Source of the DNA: Caldimicrobium sp.
Lineage (GTDB): Bacteria > Desulfobacterota > Thermodesulfobacteria > Thermodesulfobacteriales > Thermodesulfobacteriaceae
NCBI GenBank assembly: GCA_025059715.1
Contig: JANXCE010000006.1
Location: forward strand, 1 to 64,000
Reading direction: 5' to 3'
Length of the DNA stretch: 64,000 nt
In this document: positions 1-8,562 of the stretch, piece after piece
Layout: each line of letters starts with the position of its first letter
How positions within the stretch are numbered: the first letter of the stretch is position 1
The notes under the pieces: model-generated
What the model was told of the DNA's origin: nothing
What the model saw: the letters and a program-made list of their open reading frames with translations, nothing else
The model's database searches: none
Position numbers and translations under genes: made by a program

Positions 1-147
1 AGGATACCCTCTTTCCAAGTAGAACAGGCTTTAAAATAATTTCCTCTTTTGATTCCTGAGGCAATTTATTAGTTATTTTATTAGCTTTTTAAGAATTTTT
101 TATGAAGGGATTCTTTTATGGCTATGCGGAAGCCCTTACGCTCAATC
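1..147. other. Left edge, no supported gene
   Basis: Short AT-rich stretch before the first coiled-coil gene's 3' end. A plus-strand open frame runs off the left edge and stops at 57-59, so the 3' end of an upstream gene is possible, but 18 codons are too few to name it. I see no tRNA, terminator or repeat here. Confidence 0.3.
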
Positions 148-663
148 TTACAGATTTACTGCCTCTTTAAAAACCGCGCCTTCCAGTTTTTGAAGCCGGG
201 TATAGATATCACCCAAGGTCTCCCTTGCAACAACTGCCTCTCTGATCTCTGCCCGCATTTTCCCCATCTCAAAAACAACTTCATCTATCCTCTTATTCGT
301 CTCATCTATCCTTTTATTTGTCTCATCTATTCTCTTATTCGTCTCCTTTATCATATTATTCGTCTCATCCACCCTCTGAGTCAGCTCAACCCTCACCTCA
401 TCTATCCTCTTATTCGTCTCATCTATCCTCTTATTGGTTTCATCTATCCGCTGAATCAGGTAACTCTTTGTCTCATTTAACTCCGCTCTTATAGCCCTCA
501 ATTCATTCTCAATATTGCTAATCCTCTGCTCCATTGAAATTATGGCCACCTTAAACCCTTCTAAGGTGCCATTTACTGATGCTTTAAACTCCCTAAGTTC
601 CTCCTTTACCTCTCGAATTATAGCCTCTTTAAACTCATTAAGTATACTCTTAATGTCAATCAT
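148..663 (-). CDS. Heptad-repeat coiled-coil protein, function unknown
   Basis: I do not recognise a named family. The 171-residue product is almost entirely coiled coil, charged and without membrane segment or signal peptide. Its middle third consists of a repeated seven-residue unit of the type ETNKRID, visible in DNA as 21-base repeats near 280-460. The start is chosen at the second of two adjacent ATG codons (663), because an AAGGAGG ribosome site lies five bases before it and only two bases before the first. Similar heptad proteins are common in thermophilic bacteria, often in several copies. It may be a structural or partner-binding rod; that is inference only. Confidence 0.6.
   Translation of the reverse strand: MIDIKSILNEFKEAIIREVKEELREFKASVNGTLEGFKVAIISMEQRISNIENELRAIRAELNETKSYLIQRIDETNKRIDETNKRIDEVRVELTQRVDETNNMIKETNKRIDETNKRIDETNKRIDEVVFEMGKMRAEIREAVVARETLGDIYTRLQKLEGAVFKEAVNL
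280..460. repeat. 21-base tandem repeats encoding coiled-coil heptads
   Basis: Imperfect 21-base units (plus strand, variants of ctcatctatcctcttattcg) are tandemly repeated within the coiled-coil gene, encoding ETNKRID-type heptads on the minus strand. The units differ by a few bases and the array is interrupted once near 345-400. Such in-frame arrays can gain or lose units by slippage without breaking the frame. Confidence 0.7.
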
Positions 664-831
664 CATAGCCTCCTTAAATCATAGGTCCTCACTTTTACTT
701 TATTGCAAAACTCAGGCAAAGTCAAGCCTTTTTAGCCTGATAAGGGAACAATAGAAAAAACAGCCCTGATTTTAAGAATCTAAAAGAGTATAATTACCCC
801 AAGATTGAGGAAACTACAAAATAGCAAGTGT

Positions 832-1251
832 TTAAAAAAATAGCTTAAGGATACCCAAAATGGCAAAAAGCTGACCTGCCCAAAAAATAAAGGACCACTT
901 AATCAAACTCGCCTTCAAATGATAAAGCTCCCTCGTCAAATCTGCTCTCACCTTCTCAATCTCCGCAGTAAACCTCAACTCCACCTCCTTAAGCTCCCTC
1001 GTCAAATCTGCCCTCACCTTCTCAATCTCTGCCCTCACCTTCTCTATCTCCAGCTTCACCTCCTCAATCTCCCTACTAAACCTCAGCTCCACCTCCCTTA
1101 TCTCCTTCATAAGCCTCAACATGCTCTCCTGATGCTCCTCCGATGTAACCGCCTTCCTCCTCTCTATCTCCTCTATATACTCCGCTAACACTCTCGCCGG
1201 CTCCTCCCCAAACTGCCTAAATACCTCATATATCCTCACCGCATAACCCAT
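832..1251 (-). CDS. DUF1640/CCDC90-like coiled-coil protein with C-terminal membrane anchor
   Basis: Product of 139 residues: a short N-terminal helical region (MGYAVRIYEVFRQFGEEPA), a long coiled coil (about residues 30-112) with two near-identical repeats of the form EIEKVRADLTREL, and one hydrophobic segment at the C-terminus (about 116-138). This layout matches the DUF1640 / CCDC90 type of tail-anchored coiled-coil proteins. Related small proteins are frequent in thermophiles and have no assigned role. A weak purine-rich site precedes the ATG. The neighbour at 148-663 is also a coiled-coil rod but lacks the anchor, so the two could interact; this is speculative. Confidence 0.6.
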   Translation of the reverse strand: MGYAVRIYEVFRQFGEEPARVLAEYIEEIERRKAVTSEEHQESMLRLMKEIREVELRFSREIEEVKLEIEKVRAEIEKVRADLTRELKEVELRFTAEIEKVRADLTRELYHLKASLIKWSFIFWAGQLFAILGILKLFF

Positions 1252-1686
1252 ACCACCCTAACCCTCTACCTCTCTTCTCATGTCCATACCTAAAATATCC
1301 ACTAAAATCAAAAAAATTCAACCTAAAAGTATCAGAACATGTGATTGGGGCATAAGTTGAATTTCCTGTGGTTGGGTCAGTTCCAAAAAGTGTTGAGCCT
1401 ACAGTAAAAGAAGGATTTAGCAGGTATAAGTGTTTTAAAAAACTTGGTAGATAGAAGTAAAAGTGAACTCTTCAGTGAAATAGAAGTAAATTTTGCAGCG
1501 CACCCTCGAAGACTATAGATTCGATCCATGACCAGCTTAAAAGTGGAAGAAGAGTGTGTATTACAGTTTAAGAGGTAAACATATCGGCTAAGGAATTAGA
1601 ACCGATGTTTGAGAAAGAGGGATTCCCTTGAGTAATAAGAAGGGAGGCCTTGAAATAATATATTAAGGATCACAGAATATTAAGGA
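1252..1686. other. Gene-free stretch, decayed DNA
   Basis: No intact reading frame. A 15-base direct repeat (atattaaggatcaca, about 1663-1693) sits beside the transposase remnant that follows. A TTCGATCC string near 1521 resembles a tRNA T-loop but no cloverleaf can be formed around it. The stretch is best read as degraded mobile-element DNA. Confidence 0.4.
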
Positions 1687-1695
1687 TCACAAAGG

Positions 1696-1910
1696 TTAAT
1701 ACATTGGAGATAAGGTAAGAATGGGAAGCTGGGATGCCCCCAAATTTTGGACAACTAAAATGTTAGGTTTATCCTTCGGCCCCTTTTCATGGACACCTCT
1801 CTCGTTTACCTCATCCCTTTTGTTGACCTTTAACCTCCACATATATTCATGCACTACATGTTCCAATGAAAAGTGTATCCTTTCCCTATTATACCTCTCA
1901 ATCTATCCAT
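1696..1910 (-). pseudogene. C-terminal remnant of a DDE/integrase-core transposase
   Basis: Read on the minus strand, this segment encodes IERYNRERIHFSLE followed by about 50 more residues ending at a TAA at 1696-1698. The YNRERIHFSL string is typical of the last helix of rve-type transposases (IS3/IS481 group), where it follows the catalytic glutamate. The frame is closed by a stop just upstream (about 1911-1913), so the catalytic core is lost. The family assignment rests on this one motif. Confidence 0.5.
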
Positions 1911-2124
1911 TTATCCTTATCCTTACAGATACTATATTTTCAAATACTCAACCATACGAACATTTAACTCTCAATAGTATAAAAATTTATAAAAAAATTT
2001 ATTAAAAGACTCCGTATAACATTTTAGTATCAACAAAGGAGTTATTTGTCACTCAGCTTCGGACAATCAGAGGTAACTTGCTCTCGCAAATATTCTTTAA
2101 TGTGTTAGTATTTAAAAAAGTTAA

Positions 2125-3063
2125 ATGGCCATTGAAGATAAAGTTCTTAAACTACTAAGAGCTTCTTCTAATATCCTTTCCGGAGAGATTTTAGCTAAGG
2201 AACTAAAAGTTAGTAGAGTTGCCATTTGGAAGACAGTAAATAGATTAAAGGAAAGGGGCTATCCCATTCAAATTCGTAAGAGAGGCTATTTTCTTGAAAA
2301 CAAAGATATCTTTCTAAAAGAGGACTTGGAGGATATAACAGTAAAGAGTAAAATTTTTGATAACTTTGTATACTTATGGAAAACTAATTCTACCATGGAT
2401 GTAGCAAGGGCCTTAGCGGAGGAGGGAAAAAATGTCATTGTATTAGCGGAATGTCAAACACAAGGTAGAGGCAGGTTAGGAAGGAAGTGGGAATCTCCTC
2501 TAGGAGGTCTTTGGTTAACTCTGAGTTTAAAAAGCTCTATACCCTTAAAAAAGTCCTTTTTCCTAACATATCTTGCCTCAGTTGCTACCGCTAAGGCCAT
2601 TAGAGAGGTAACGAATCTATCTGCCAAAGTAAAGTGGCCCAATGATGTTTTAGTCATGGGAAAAAAGGTAGCTGGAATCCTGTTAGAAATAAAGGCGGAG
2701 GTAGATGCTTTAATTTATGCCCTTGTTGGGATTGGAATAAATGTAAATAATGCCCTTTCTGAAAAACCTTACCTCATACCAGCAGCCTCCCTAAAGGACC
2801 TCGTGGGAACCCCTGTTTCAAGAAAGGAGTTACTGGAAAAATTGATTATCGAATTCGAATCCCTTTACGAAAATCTTGATGGGGTTTTACAGGAATGGAA
2901 AGCCTTAAGTGAAACCTTGGGAAGGCAGGTTAAAGTGAGGACCCTTCAAGAATCAATTGAAGGAGTTGCCCTAGATTTAAATGAAGATGGAGCTCTACTC
3001 GTAAAAACTAAAGAAGGCACTATAAAGGCAATCTTTTCCGGAGACTGCTATCACCTTAGATGA
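2125..3063 (+). CDS. birA: BirA: biotin operon repressor / biotin-protein ligase
   Basis: Bifunctional enzyme of 312 residues that activates biotin with ATP, transfers it to a lysine of a carboxylase carrier protein, and represses biotin genes. Residues 1-60 form a winged helix (AKELKVSRVAIWKTVNRLKE). The ligase core follows, with GRGRLGRKW at 114-122, KWPNDV at 170-175 and GKKVAGILLE at 179-188, then a small C-terminal SH3-like domain. All motifs needed for biotinyl-AMP formation are present and length fits the E. coli-type protein. No good ribosome site precedes the ATG. The stop overlaps the next start (ATGA), so it is cotranscribed with rmuC. Confidence 0.93.
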   Translation: MAIEDKVLKLLRASSNILSGEILAKELKVSRVAIWKTVNRLKERGYPIQIRKRGYFLENKDIFLKEDLEDITVKSKIFDNFVYLWKTNSTMDVARALAEEGKNVIVLAECQTQGRGRLGRKWESPLGGLWLTLSLKSSIPLKKSFFLTYLASVATAKAIREVTNLSAKVKWPNDVLVMGKKVAGILLEIKAEVDALIYALVGIGINVNNALSEKPYLIPAASLKDLVGTPVSRKELLEKLIIEFESLYENLDGVLQEWKALSETLGRQVKVRTLQESIEGVALDLNEDGALLVKTKEGTIKAIFSGDCYHLR

Positions 3064-3941
3064 AGGAAATCTTAGGTTTTCTCCTGCTATCCTTTCTGAT
3101 CATCTTAGGTTTCCTATGGCTCTACATACAAATTAGAAATTTTATGGAAAAGAGGCTCGGTGAAAACCTCTTGAGCGTCAAGGAGAAGATTCAAGACTTA
3201 GGTGAAATACGAAGGGACATACAAAAACTTTACTTAGCAGAAGAATTACTAAAGGGATTGAAAGAGGAACTGTCAAAATTAAGTCAGATCTTTTTGAGTA
3301 GAAGGGCTGGTAAGGCCGGTGAGCGAGGTTTAGAGGAAATTCTCTCTCCCCTACCCACCCATCTTCTGAAAAGGGATTTAAAACTCTCGGGAGGCGAGGT
3401 AGAATTTGCCCTTTCTTTAGATCACAACAAATATATACCCATCGACTCTAAATTCATAGCCCCAGAAATACTCTCTAAAGAGGAACTTAGTCCTGAGGAA
3501 GAAAGAGAGCTTCTTAAAAGGATTAAATTGAGAGCCCAAGAAATTGTTCCTTACTTAAAGGACGAAAGGACCATCGGCTTAGCCATAATGACTTGTCCCG
3601 ATGGACTTTTCCCCTATCTTCAGCGTAGAATTTTTGAAGAGTTGGAAAAATGGGGAATACTCCTTGTGCCTTACTCCTTTCTACTACCGGTGCTTCTATT
3701 TATCCATTTCTTCTGGAACAAATTTGGAAGGGAGTTGGACAGAGACTCTTTAGCCCAGAGAATTTCTAAAATAGAAAACTTTCTTTTTACCCTTGATAGA
3801 GACCTTGAAAGGCTCTCAAGGGAACTAAAAAGCGTAGAAAATCTCCTTGTGAAAATTAGGGAGTATCATAGGGCTCTCCAAAGGGAGCTAAATCTTATAA
3901 AGGAAACTACTTACAGAGAAATTAACTCTAAGGGAACCTGA
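3060..3941 (+). CDS. rmuC: RmuC-family DNA recombination protein
   Basis: Membrane-anchored RmuC protein of 293 residues, shorter than the roughly 475-residue E. coli protein. Residues 3-25 are a membrane helix, followed by a coiled coil and then the RmuC nuclease-like domain with RRAGKAGERGLEEIL and IPIDSKFIAPE. RmuC proteins limit inversions at short inverted repeats, and the core resembles PD-(D/E)XK nucleases; the DSK motif is visible here. The gene starts inside the stop codon of birA. Its 3' end overlaps the convergent peptidase gene by 31 bases. Confidence 0.88.
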   Translation: MKEILGFLLLSFLIILGFLWLYIQIRNFMEKRLGENLLSVKEKIQDLGEIRRDIQKLYLAEELLKGLKEELSKLSQIFLSRRAGKAGERGLEEILSPLPTHLLKRDLKLSGGEVEFALSLDHNKYIPIDSKFIAPEILSKEELSPEEERELLKRIKLRAQEIVPYLKDERTIGLAIMTCPDGLFPYLQRRIFEELEKWGILLVPYSFLLPVLLFIHFFWNKFGRELDRDSLAQRISKIENFLFTLDRDLERLSRELKSVENLLVKIREYHRALQRELNLIKETTYREINSKGT

Positions 3942-5005
3942 GAATGAATCTTACCCTCTCCACCTTCGACAAACACCACATTTTCAAGTCTAATACCGTA
4001 TTTACCTTCAAAGTAGAGTCCAGGCTCAATCGTAAAAACCATCCCCTCTTCAATCAAGGGCTGTTTCTTTAAGTAAGAGGCTTCCCTCCTCCAGAAAATT
4101 CTTGGATACTCGTGAACCTCAATTCCTATACCATGGCCCGTAGAGTGAGTAAAATGTGAGATTACCCCTTTTTCCTGAAAATAACTCCTTACTACTTTAT
4201 CCACTTCAAACACCGGCACTCCCACCTTAACCCGTTCAAAAGCCTTAAACCAGGCACTTTTAACCATCTCGTAATATCTTTTAAACTCTTCGTCAGGGTT
4301 ACCCCAATAGATCGTGCGGGTAAAATCACTACAATAACCGTTAAATATGACTCCGAAATCAAGTAATAGGGGCTTATTGGCTCTTAAAGGAGCTCTTGAG
4401 CTTTCCCAGTGAGGGATCGCAGAATGCTCTCCCACAGCCACAATAGAGGGAAAGGCCTCTCCTTCCGCTAAAAACTTAAAGGCTAACTCTACGATCCTTC
4501 CCCTAAGCTCAAGCTCTGTTAACTCAGAGGTAATATAATTTAGAAGCTCAAAATAGATCTTATCGGTAATCTCTATTGCCCCTTTCATGGCTTTTTGCTC
4601 TTCTATGTCTTTTTTTAGTCTTTGCTCTTTAAGAGGATGAGTTATCCCAAAGAGAGAATACTCTCTACTGCGAAGTGCCCTTCGGAAATCACAGGAGACC
4701 CTATCAGACTCAAAACCAATCCTCCTTACTCTCAAATCTTTAAGAAACTTTTTTAAGAACCTTAGGGTATCCCCTTCAATTAATTCAACTTTGAGTTCGG
4801 CCTGAGCCAGTTTCCTTGCTCTTTCTATGTATCGAGCATCAGTTAAAAGATAGGCTTCCTGTTCCGTGATAATTAAAAAAGCTAAAGAAGCCTTAAGTCC
4901 CGTTAAATAAAACACATTTGGATAAGAATTAAAAAGAAAGGCTTCTAAACTCCATCTTGAAAGAAGTTCTCTTGCCCCCTTGAGTCTATTCCCATAAAAG
5001 TTCAT
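3911..5005 (-). CDS. M24-family Xaa-Pro dipeptidase/aminopeptidase
   Basis: Cytoplasmic metallopeptidase of 364 residues that cleaves peptides next to proline. The N-terminal creatinase-like domain covers about residues 5-130. The pita-bread domain follows with all five metal ligands: D216 and D227 (LLLDFGVIFNGYCSDFTR), H291 (STGHGIGIEVHE), E327 (FTIEPGLY) and E341 (IRLENVV). It is the PepQ/YpdF type rather than methionine aminopeptidase because of the N-terminal domain. An AAGAAGGG site precedes the ATG by eight bases and a promoter lies at 5040-5068. The gene is divergent from the glycosyltransferase and convergent with rmuC. Confidence 0.9.
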   Translation of the reverse strand: MNFYGNRLKGARELLSRWSLEAFLFNSYPNVFYLTGLKASLAFLIITEQEAYLLTDARYIERARKLAQAELKVELIEGDTLRFLKKFLKDLRVRRIGFESDRVSCDFRRALRSREYSLFGITHPLKEQRLKKDIEEQKAMKGAIEITDKIYFELLNYITSELTELELRGRIVELAFKFLAEGEAFPSIVAVGEHSAIPHWESSRAPLRANKPLLLDFGVIFNGYCSDFTRTIYWGNPDEEFKRYYEMVKSAWFKAFERVKVGVPVFEVDKVVRSYFQEKGVISHFTHSTGHGIGIEVHEYPRIFWRREASYLKKQPLIEEGMVFTIEPGLYFEGKYGIRLENVVFVEGGEGKIHSQVPLELISL

Positions 5006-5039
5006 ATGAAAAACCCTTCTTTTCTCTCTGGCTTAAGCT

Positions 5040-5068
5040 AATTTAGAGAAGACTTAGCTACCTGTCAA
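5040..5068 (-). promoter_or_regulatory. Sigma-70 type promoter of the M24 peptidase
   Basis: On the minus strand TTGACA (5063-5068) is followed after 17 bases by TAAATT (5040-5045). The -35 is perfect and the -10 matches four of six. It lies 35 bases upstream of the ATG. Confidence 0.6.
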
Positions 5069-5083
5069 GACCATATCAGATCT

Positions 5084-5111
5084 TTGACTTTTACATAATT
5101 TGTAATAAATT
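5084..5111 (+). promoter_or_regulatory. Possible promoter of the glycosyltransferase gene
   Basis: TTGACT (5084-5089) and TAAATT (5106-5111) are spaced by 16 bases. The site faces away from the peptidase promoter, making a compact divergent promoter region. The -10 match is only moderate. Confidence 0.45.
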
Positions 5112-5121
5112 GTTTTTATCT

Positions 5122-6213
5122 ATGTCTAAGATCATAATCTTAACAACTTCTTTTGGTGGTGGCCACAAAAGTGTAGCCCGAGCTCTTAAGAGGGCTTTGG
5201 AACAGAACTTTTCTGTTAAAACCCAAATTATCGATTTATATGAAGTGTCAACGCCAACTTTAAATCAGATCACCGCAAGAGGTTATGTTTACATGATGAA
5301 ATATACTCCCAAACTTTATGGTTTTTTTTATAGTCAAACCCAAGATTTAGAAAAGGCAAATCCTTTCAACATGCTTTTCACTAAACCTGGCCTAAAGGAG
5401 TTAAGGGACATCATAGAAAAGGAGGAGCCCCAGGGGTTGGTTGCGGTCTATCCCACTTATGGAGGAATGTTTTATCACCTTAAAAGGGAGGGCTTCCCTC
5501 TTCCTAAGTGCTTTATAGTAATCACAGACTTCGTGGCTCATATTCAGTGGCTTTACGATTATATTGATGTATATTTTGTCCCCTCCTTGGAACTAAAGTT
5601 TTACATACTTAAAAAAGGGATCATCTGTAACAAAATTGAAGTATCTGGTATTCCTATTCAACCAGAATTTGGCGAAAGGAAAAGAACCGAAAGAAATTTG
5701 ATACTGATAAGTGCAGGGCTCTACGGAATGACTCCTTCTATATTTGAAATTGGAAAAGTTGTGGAGGAGATTGCACCTCCTGATCTCGACATAATCTTAC
5801 TTTGTGGAGTAGAGGAAAAACTCTATAAAAAAGCTCAAAAGGTATTCAAAAGAGTAAAGCCTGTTGCGGGAATTTTATCTCAAGATTACTTAGCGGACCT
5901 AATGGGTAGAGCTTATGTGTTAATATCTAAGGCAGGAGGCCTCACAACCTCAGAGGCCTTAGCCTCAGAGACTCCCATGATTATCTATAAGCCTTTACCA
6001 GGACAGGAATATTTTAATGCTCTCTATCTTGAAAAGAATGAAGCGGGCTTAGTAGCTCACAACGCCCAAGAATTGAAAAATCTTCTAAATGCCCTCCTTT
6101 ATCAAAGAGACCTTCGGGATAAACTGGTAGAAAACATAAGAAGAATCAAAAAACCTAATTCCGCAATTCATGTAGCCAAAGTAATACATGATGAACTGCA
6201 GAGGAGAGATTAA
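5122..6213 (+). CDS. MGDG-synthase/UgtP-like glycolipid glycosyltransferase (GT28)
   Basis: Membrane-associated glycosyltransferase of 363 residues related to plant monogalactosyldiacylglycerol synthase and Bacillus UgtP. It probably transfers a sugar from a UDP-sugar to diacylglycerol. The N-terminus carries the glycine-rich loop TTSFGGGHKSVARAL, followed by the MGDG-synthase N domain (VSTPTLNQITARGYVYMMKY). The C-terminal MurG-like donor site contains LISKAGGLTTSEALA and the acidic/proline segment after it. Start chosen at ATG 5122; a TTG at 5110 is also in frame, and neither has a clear ribosome site. The 3' end overlaps the convergent CDP-alcohol transferase by 59 bases; both act on diacylglycerol-derived lipids. 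Confidence 0.8.
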   Translation: MSKIIILTTSFGGGHKSVARALKRALEQNFSVKTQIIDLYEVSTPTLNQITARGYVYMMKYTPKLYGFFYSQTQDLEKANPFNMLFTKPGLKELRDIIEKEEPQGLVAVYPTYGGMFYHLKREGFPLPKCFIVITDFVAHIQWLYDYIDVYFVPSLELKFYILKKGIICNKIEVSGIPIQPEFGERKRTERNLILISAGLYGMTPSIFEIGKVVEEIAPPDLDIILLCGVEEKLYKKAQKVFKRVKPVAGILSQDYLADLMGRAYVLISKAGGLTTSEALASETPMIIYKPLPGQEYFNALYLEKNEAGLVAHNAQELKNLLNALLYQRDLRDKLVENIRRIKKPNSAIHVAKVIHDELQRRD

Positions 6214-6715
6214 AGAGCACAAGGAGCATTTCCAAAAGTAATAGGTAAATATTTACATCCCCAATATTAAAGTTCCAAACATTAACCGAAAGCACTATAA
6301 TTAAAAATAAGTATTGATAAAAGGTGACAAATTTTCCTAAAGCTGAGCCCAGAGCTTTTTTCTTTTTCACAAAAACATAGGCACCAAGAGGAGCAAGAAC
6401 AATATCCTGTCCCACTGTGATTAAGATTATCCAAGAACTAACTTCTATTTTTAGATCTACAAAGTAAAGAGCGGAAAAGGAGAGAAACATAAAAATTCTA
6501 TCTGCAACGGGATCAAGGATTCGTCCCAAGAGGTTATTGCCCATCCCGAGTCTCCGAGCTAAAGTTCCGTCAAGTTTATCACTTAGTCCAGCTAAAAGGA
6601 GACAAAAAAGGGCAAGACCAAGATTTCTACAATAGAGATAATAGATAAAAAATAGGGCTAAGGGAAGGCGAACTAAACTTAAAAGACTAATAAAGATTAA
6701 TTTATGGTTTAAAAT
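6155..6715 (-). CDS. CDP-alcohol phosphatidyltransferase (PgsA-like), start codon uncertain
   Basis: Integral membrane enzyme that exchanges the CMP of CDP-diacylglycerol for an alcohol. The signature DG-x2-AR-x8-G-x3-D-x3-D is complete: DGTLAR lies just upstream of the first in-frame ATG (6544) and GRILDPVAD just after it, so translation from 6544 would cut the active site. The frame stays open upstream to a TAG near 6767 but holds no ATG, GTG or TTG. An ATT at 6713-6715, preceded by GGAG at a reasonable spacing, would give 186 residues, the normal size. An ATG GAG just upstream is in another frame, so a small frameshift is the alternative. Several hydrophobic helices are visible. Confidence 0.7.
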   Translation of the reverse strand: MLNHKLIFISLLSLVRLPLALFFIYYLYCRNLGLALFCLLLAGLSDKLDGTLARRLGMGNNLLGRILDPVADRIFMFLSFSALYFVDLKIEVSSWIILITVGQDIVLAPLGAYVFVKKKKALGSALGKFVTFYQYLFLIIVLSVNVWNFNIGDVNIYLLLLEMLLVLFNLSSAVHHVLLWLHELRN

Positions 6716-6932
6716 CTCTGTTTCTCCATTTATTTTGTGAATTAATTTTAAAGGGTGTGTAGAAAACTACAAGAAGATCTCTCAGCTTAGAGATCTATCA
6801 GCTTAGAGAAGAGTCTGCACCCAAGTGATAACAAAGGGCCTTAAGATATTAAGTTAAAGTGAAAAATTCCCTATTTGAGATATAATTTAAAAAAAATATA
6901 GACCAAACCCAAGGCAGAGGAGGTATCAGGAT

Positions 6933-7382
6933 ATGGAGAACATAGAAGATCTCTTTGTGGAGGGAACTATAAAACTTGCCAAAAAGGAATACGACTCCGC
7001 CTTAGAAATTTTCAATCGTATCCTTGCTCAAGAGCCTAACCATGTAAAAGCCTTGGTAGCTAGGGCTACAATTTATATGCACAAAGAGGATTTAGAGTCT
7101 GCGGAGAGGGACTTTAACAAAGTAATATCTCTTGAGCCCAAAAATGCTAGACATTACTTTAGATTAGGACAGGTTTTTTACAAGAAAAAGGATTTGGATA
7201 GAGCTTGGGAACTTTTTACTCAGGCAATTGATTTAGATCCCATGTATCCCGCAGCTTATCTTGCCAGGAGCCAAGTATTAAGAGATAAAGGGCTTGAAGA
7301 AGCGGCAGATTTGGAACTAAACAAGGCAGTTGCGGTTCACAGAGAACTCACTATTGCCAATAAGATTATAGATTTTGCCTAA
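6933..7382 (+). CDS. TPR-repeat protein
   Basis: Soluble protein of 149 residues made of about three and a half tetratricopeptide repeats (for example VKALVARATIYMHKEDLESAERDFNKVI and ARHYFRLGQVFYKKKDLDRAWELF). TPR arrays bind other proteins; no specific partner is evident. There is no signal peptide or membrane segment. GAGGAGGT precedes the ATG at good spacing and a TATAAT lies at 6883-6888. Its stop codon just overlaps the convergent ilvE. The gene appears to stand alone. Confidence 0.8.
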   Translation: MENIEDLFVEGTIKLAKKEYDSALEIFNRILAQEPNHVKALVARATIYMHKEDLESAERDFNKVISLEPKNARHYFRLGQVFYKKKDLDRAWELFTQAIDLDPMYPAAYLARSQVLRDKGLEEAADLELNKAVAVHRELTIANKIIDFA

Positions 7383-8452
7383 AGGGGATTCTCTAAAATC
7401 ATGGTCCAACCAAAGGGATCTTCCCTTTCCCCATATTGCAAACCTGTTAGATAGTCGAATAGTTTCCTGGAAAGAGGGCCAGTCTGACCGTTGTTTATTA
7501 ATACTTCTTCTCCCTTATAGAAAATTTTCCCCACGGGAGATATTACCGCAGCAGTGCCCGTTCCAAAACACTCCTTTAGATAACCCGATTTAGCTCCCTC
7601 CAAAACCTCCTCAATAGAAATCCTTCTCTCCCTTACCTTTAAACCAAGAAAATTAGCAAGTTTTAAAACGCTATCTCTGGTTATACCTGGTAAGATGGAA
7701 CCAGAAAGTTCGGGAGTGGCAAGCTCATCTTCGAAATAAAAAAAGATATTCATGGTGCCTACCTCTTCCACATATCTTCTTTCAATACCATCCAACCACA
7801 AAATCTGGGTATATCCTAAATTTTTAGCCTCTTCCTGAGCCTTTAGACTTGCCGCATAATTTCCCCCTGCTTTGACATCCCCTGTTCCTCCCGGAAAGGC
7901 TCTAACATAGGTATCAGTTACATATATGCTTATAGGGTTAAAACCCTCCTCGTAATAGCTTTTTACGGGGCTCAAGATTATTACAAAGAGATATTCTGAA
8001 CTGGGTTTAACGCCTAAAGCTCCTTCGGTTCCAAAAATAAAGGGTCTTATGTACAGAGAGGATCCCCTTTCCTTGGGAATCCAGTCTCTATCAATCCAAA
8101 TAAGGGTTTTAATAGCTTTTAAGGCCAATTCCGAATCTACCTTAGGAATACACATTCTCTCCGCGGATCTATTAAGTCGGGCAATATTGTCCCAAGGTCT
8201 AAAAAGACGAATTTTCCCATCTACACCCGCATAGGCCTTTAAGCCTTCAAAAATCGTTTGCGCATAGTGAAGAACAATGGCTGCAGGATGTAGCTCAAGA
8301 TAAGAAAAAGGCACAATTCGAGGACTATGCCATCCCTTTTTCTCATCATAATTCATAAGAAACATATGTGGAGTAAATATCTTCCCAAAAGGAAGGTTAC
8401 TTAAATCGGGAACCTCTTTCTTCTCAAGAGAAAGCCTTAACTCTATCTCCAT
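7379..8452 (-). CDS. ilvE: Branched-chain amino acid aminotransferase
   Basis: PLP enzyme of 357 residues, the length and layout of the Bacillus-type (group II) branched-chain aminotransferases. It performs the last step of leucine, isoleucine and valine synthesis with glutamate as amino donor. Visible landmarks are ALHY-like ILHYAQTIFEGLKAY, RLNRSAERMCIP, the Schiff-base lysine in GDVKAGGNYAAS, and EEVGTMNIFF. It complements the citramalate synthase (20 kb) and leuB-type dehydrogenase (36 kb) elsewhere in the window, which belong to the same pathways. Single gene, convergent with the TPR gene. Confidence 0.93.
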   Translation of the reverse strand: MEIELRLSLEKKEVPDLSNLPFGKIFTPHMFLMNYDEKKGWHSPRIVPFSYLELHPAAIVLHYAQTIFEGLKAYAGVDGKIRLFRPWDNIARLNRSAERMCIPKVDSELALKAIKTLIWIDRDWIPKERGSSLYIRPFIFGTEGALGVKPSSEYLFVIILSPVKSYYEEGFNPISIYVTDTYVRAFPGGTGDVKAGGNYAASLKAQEEAKNLGYTQILWLDGIERRYVEEVGTMNIFFYFEDELATPELSGSILPGITRDSVLKLANFLGLKVRERRISIEEVLEGAKSGYLKECFGTGTAAVISPVGKIFYKGEEVLINNGQTGPLSRKLFDYLTGLQYGEREDPFGWTMILENPL

Positions 8453-8528
8453 ATCTCCCCTCTTATCCTAAAAACTCATTTTTTTCACCTAAGTCTAAAA
8501 AGTTTTATCATAAAACAGCTCAACACTT

Positions 8529-8556
8529 TTGACAAGTACGAAGAATATGCTATTTT
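8529..8556 (+). promoter_or_regulatory. Promoter placed for a leaderless mRNA
   Basis: TTGACA (8529-8534), a 16-base spacer with a TG just before the -10, and TATTTT (8551-8556). The ATG of the next gene is at 8563, where transcription should begin, and no ribosome site exists between. The mRNA is therefore probably leaderless. Confidence 0.55.
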
Positions 8557-8562
8557 TATTTT

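Noticed and set aside
280-460. CRISPR array
   Set aside because: The 21-base units are direct, have no spacers, and encode heptads of a coiled coil.
919-1188. Plus-strand frame opposite the coiled-coil gene
   Set aside because: Antisense shadow of a repetitive coiled coil; leucine/proline/histidine-rich product and no ribosome site.
1500-1560. TTCGATCC string resembling a tRNA T-loop
   Set aside because: No acceptor, D or anticodon stem can be paired around it.
1721-2005. Plus-strand frame of 94 codons
   Set aside because: The minus strand of the same DNA reads as a transposase C-terminus; the plus product resembles nothing and lacks a ribosome site.
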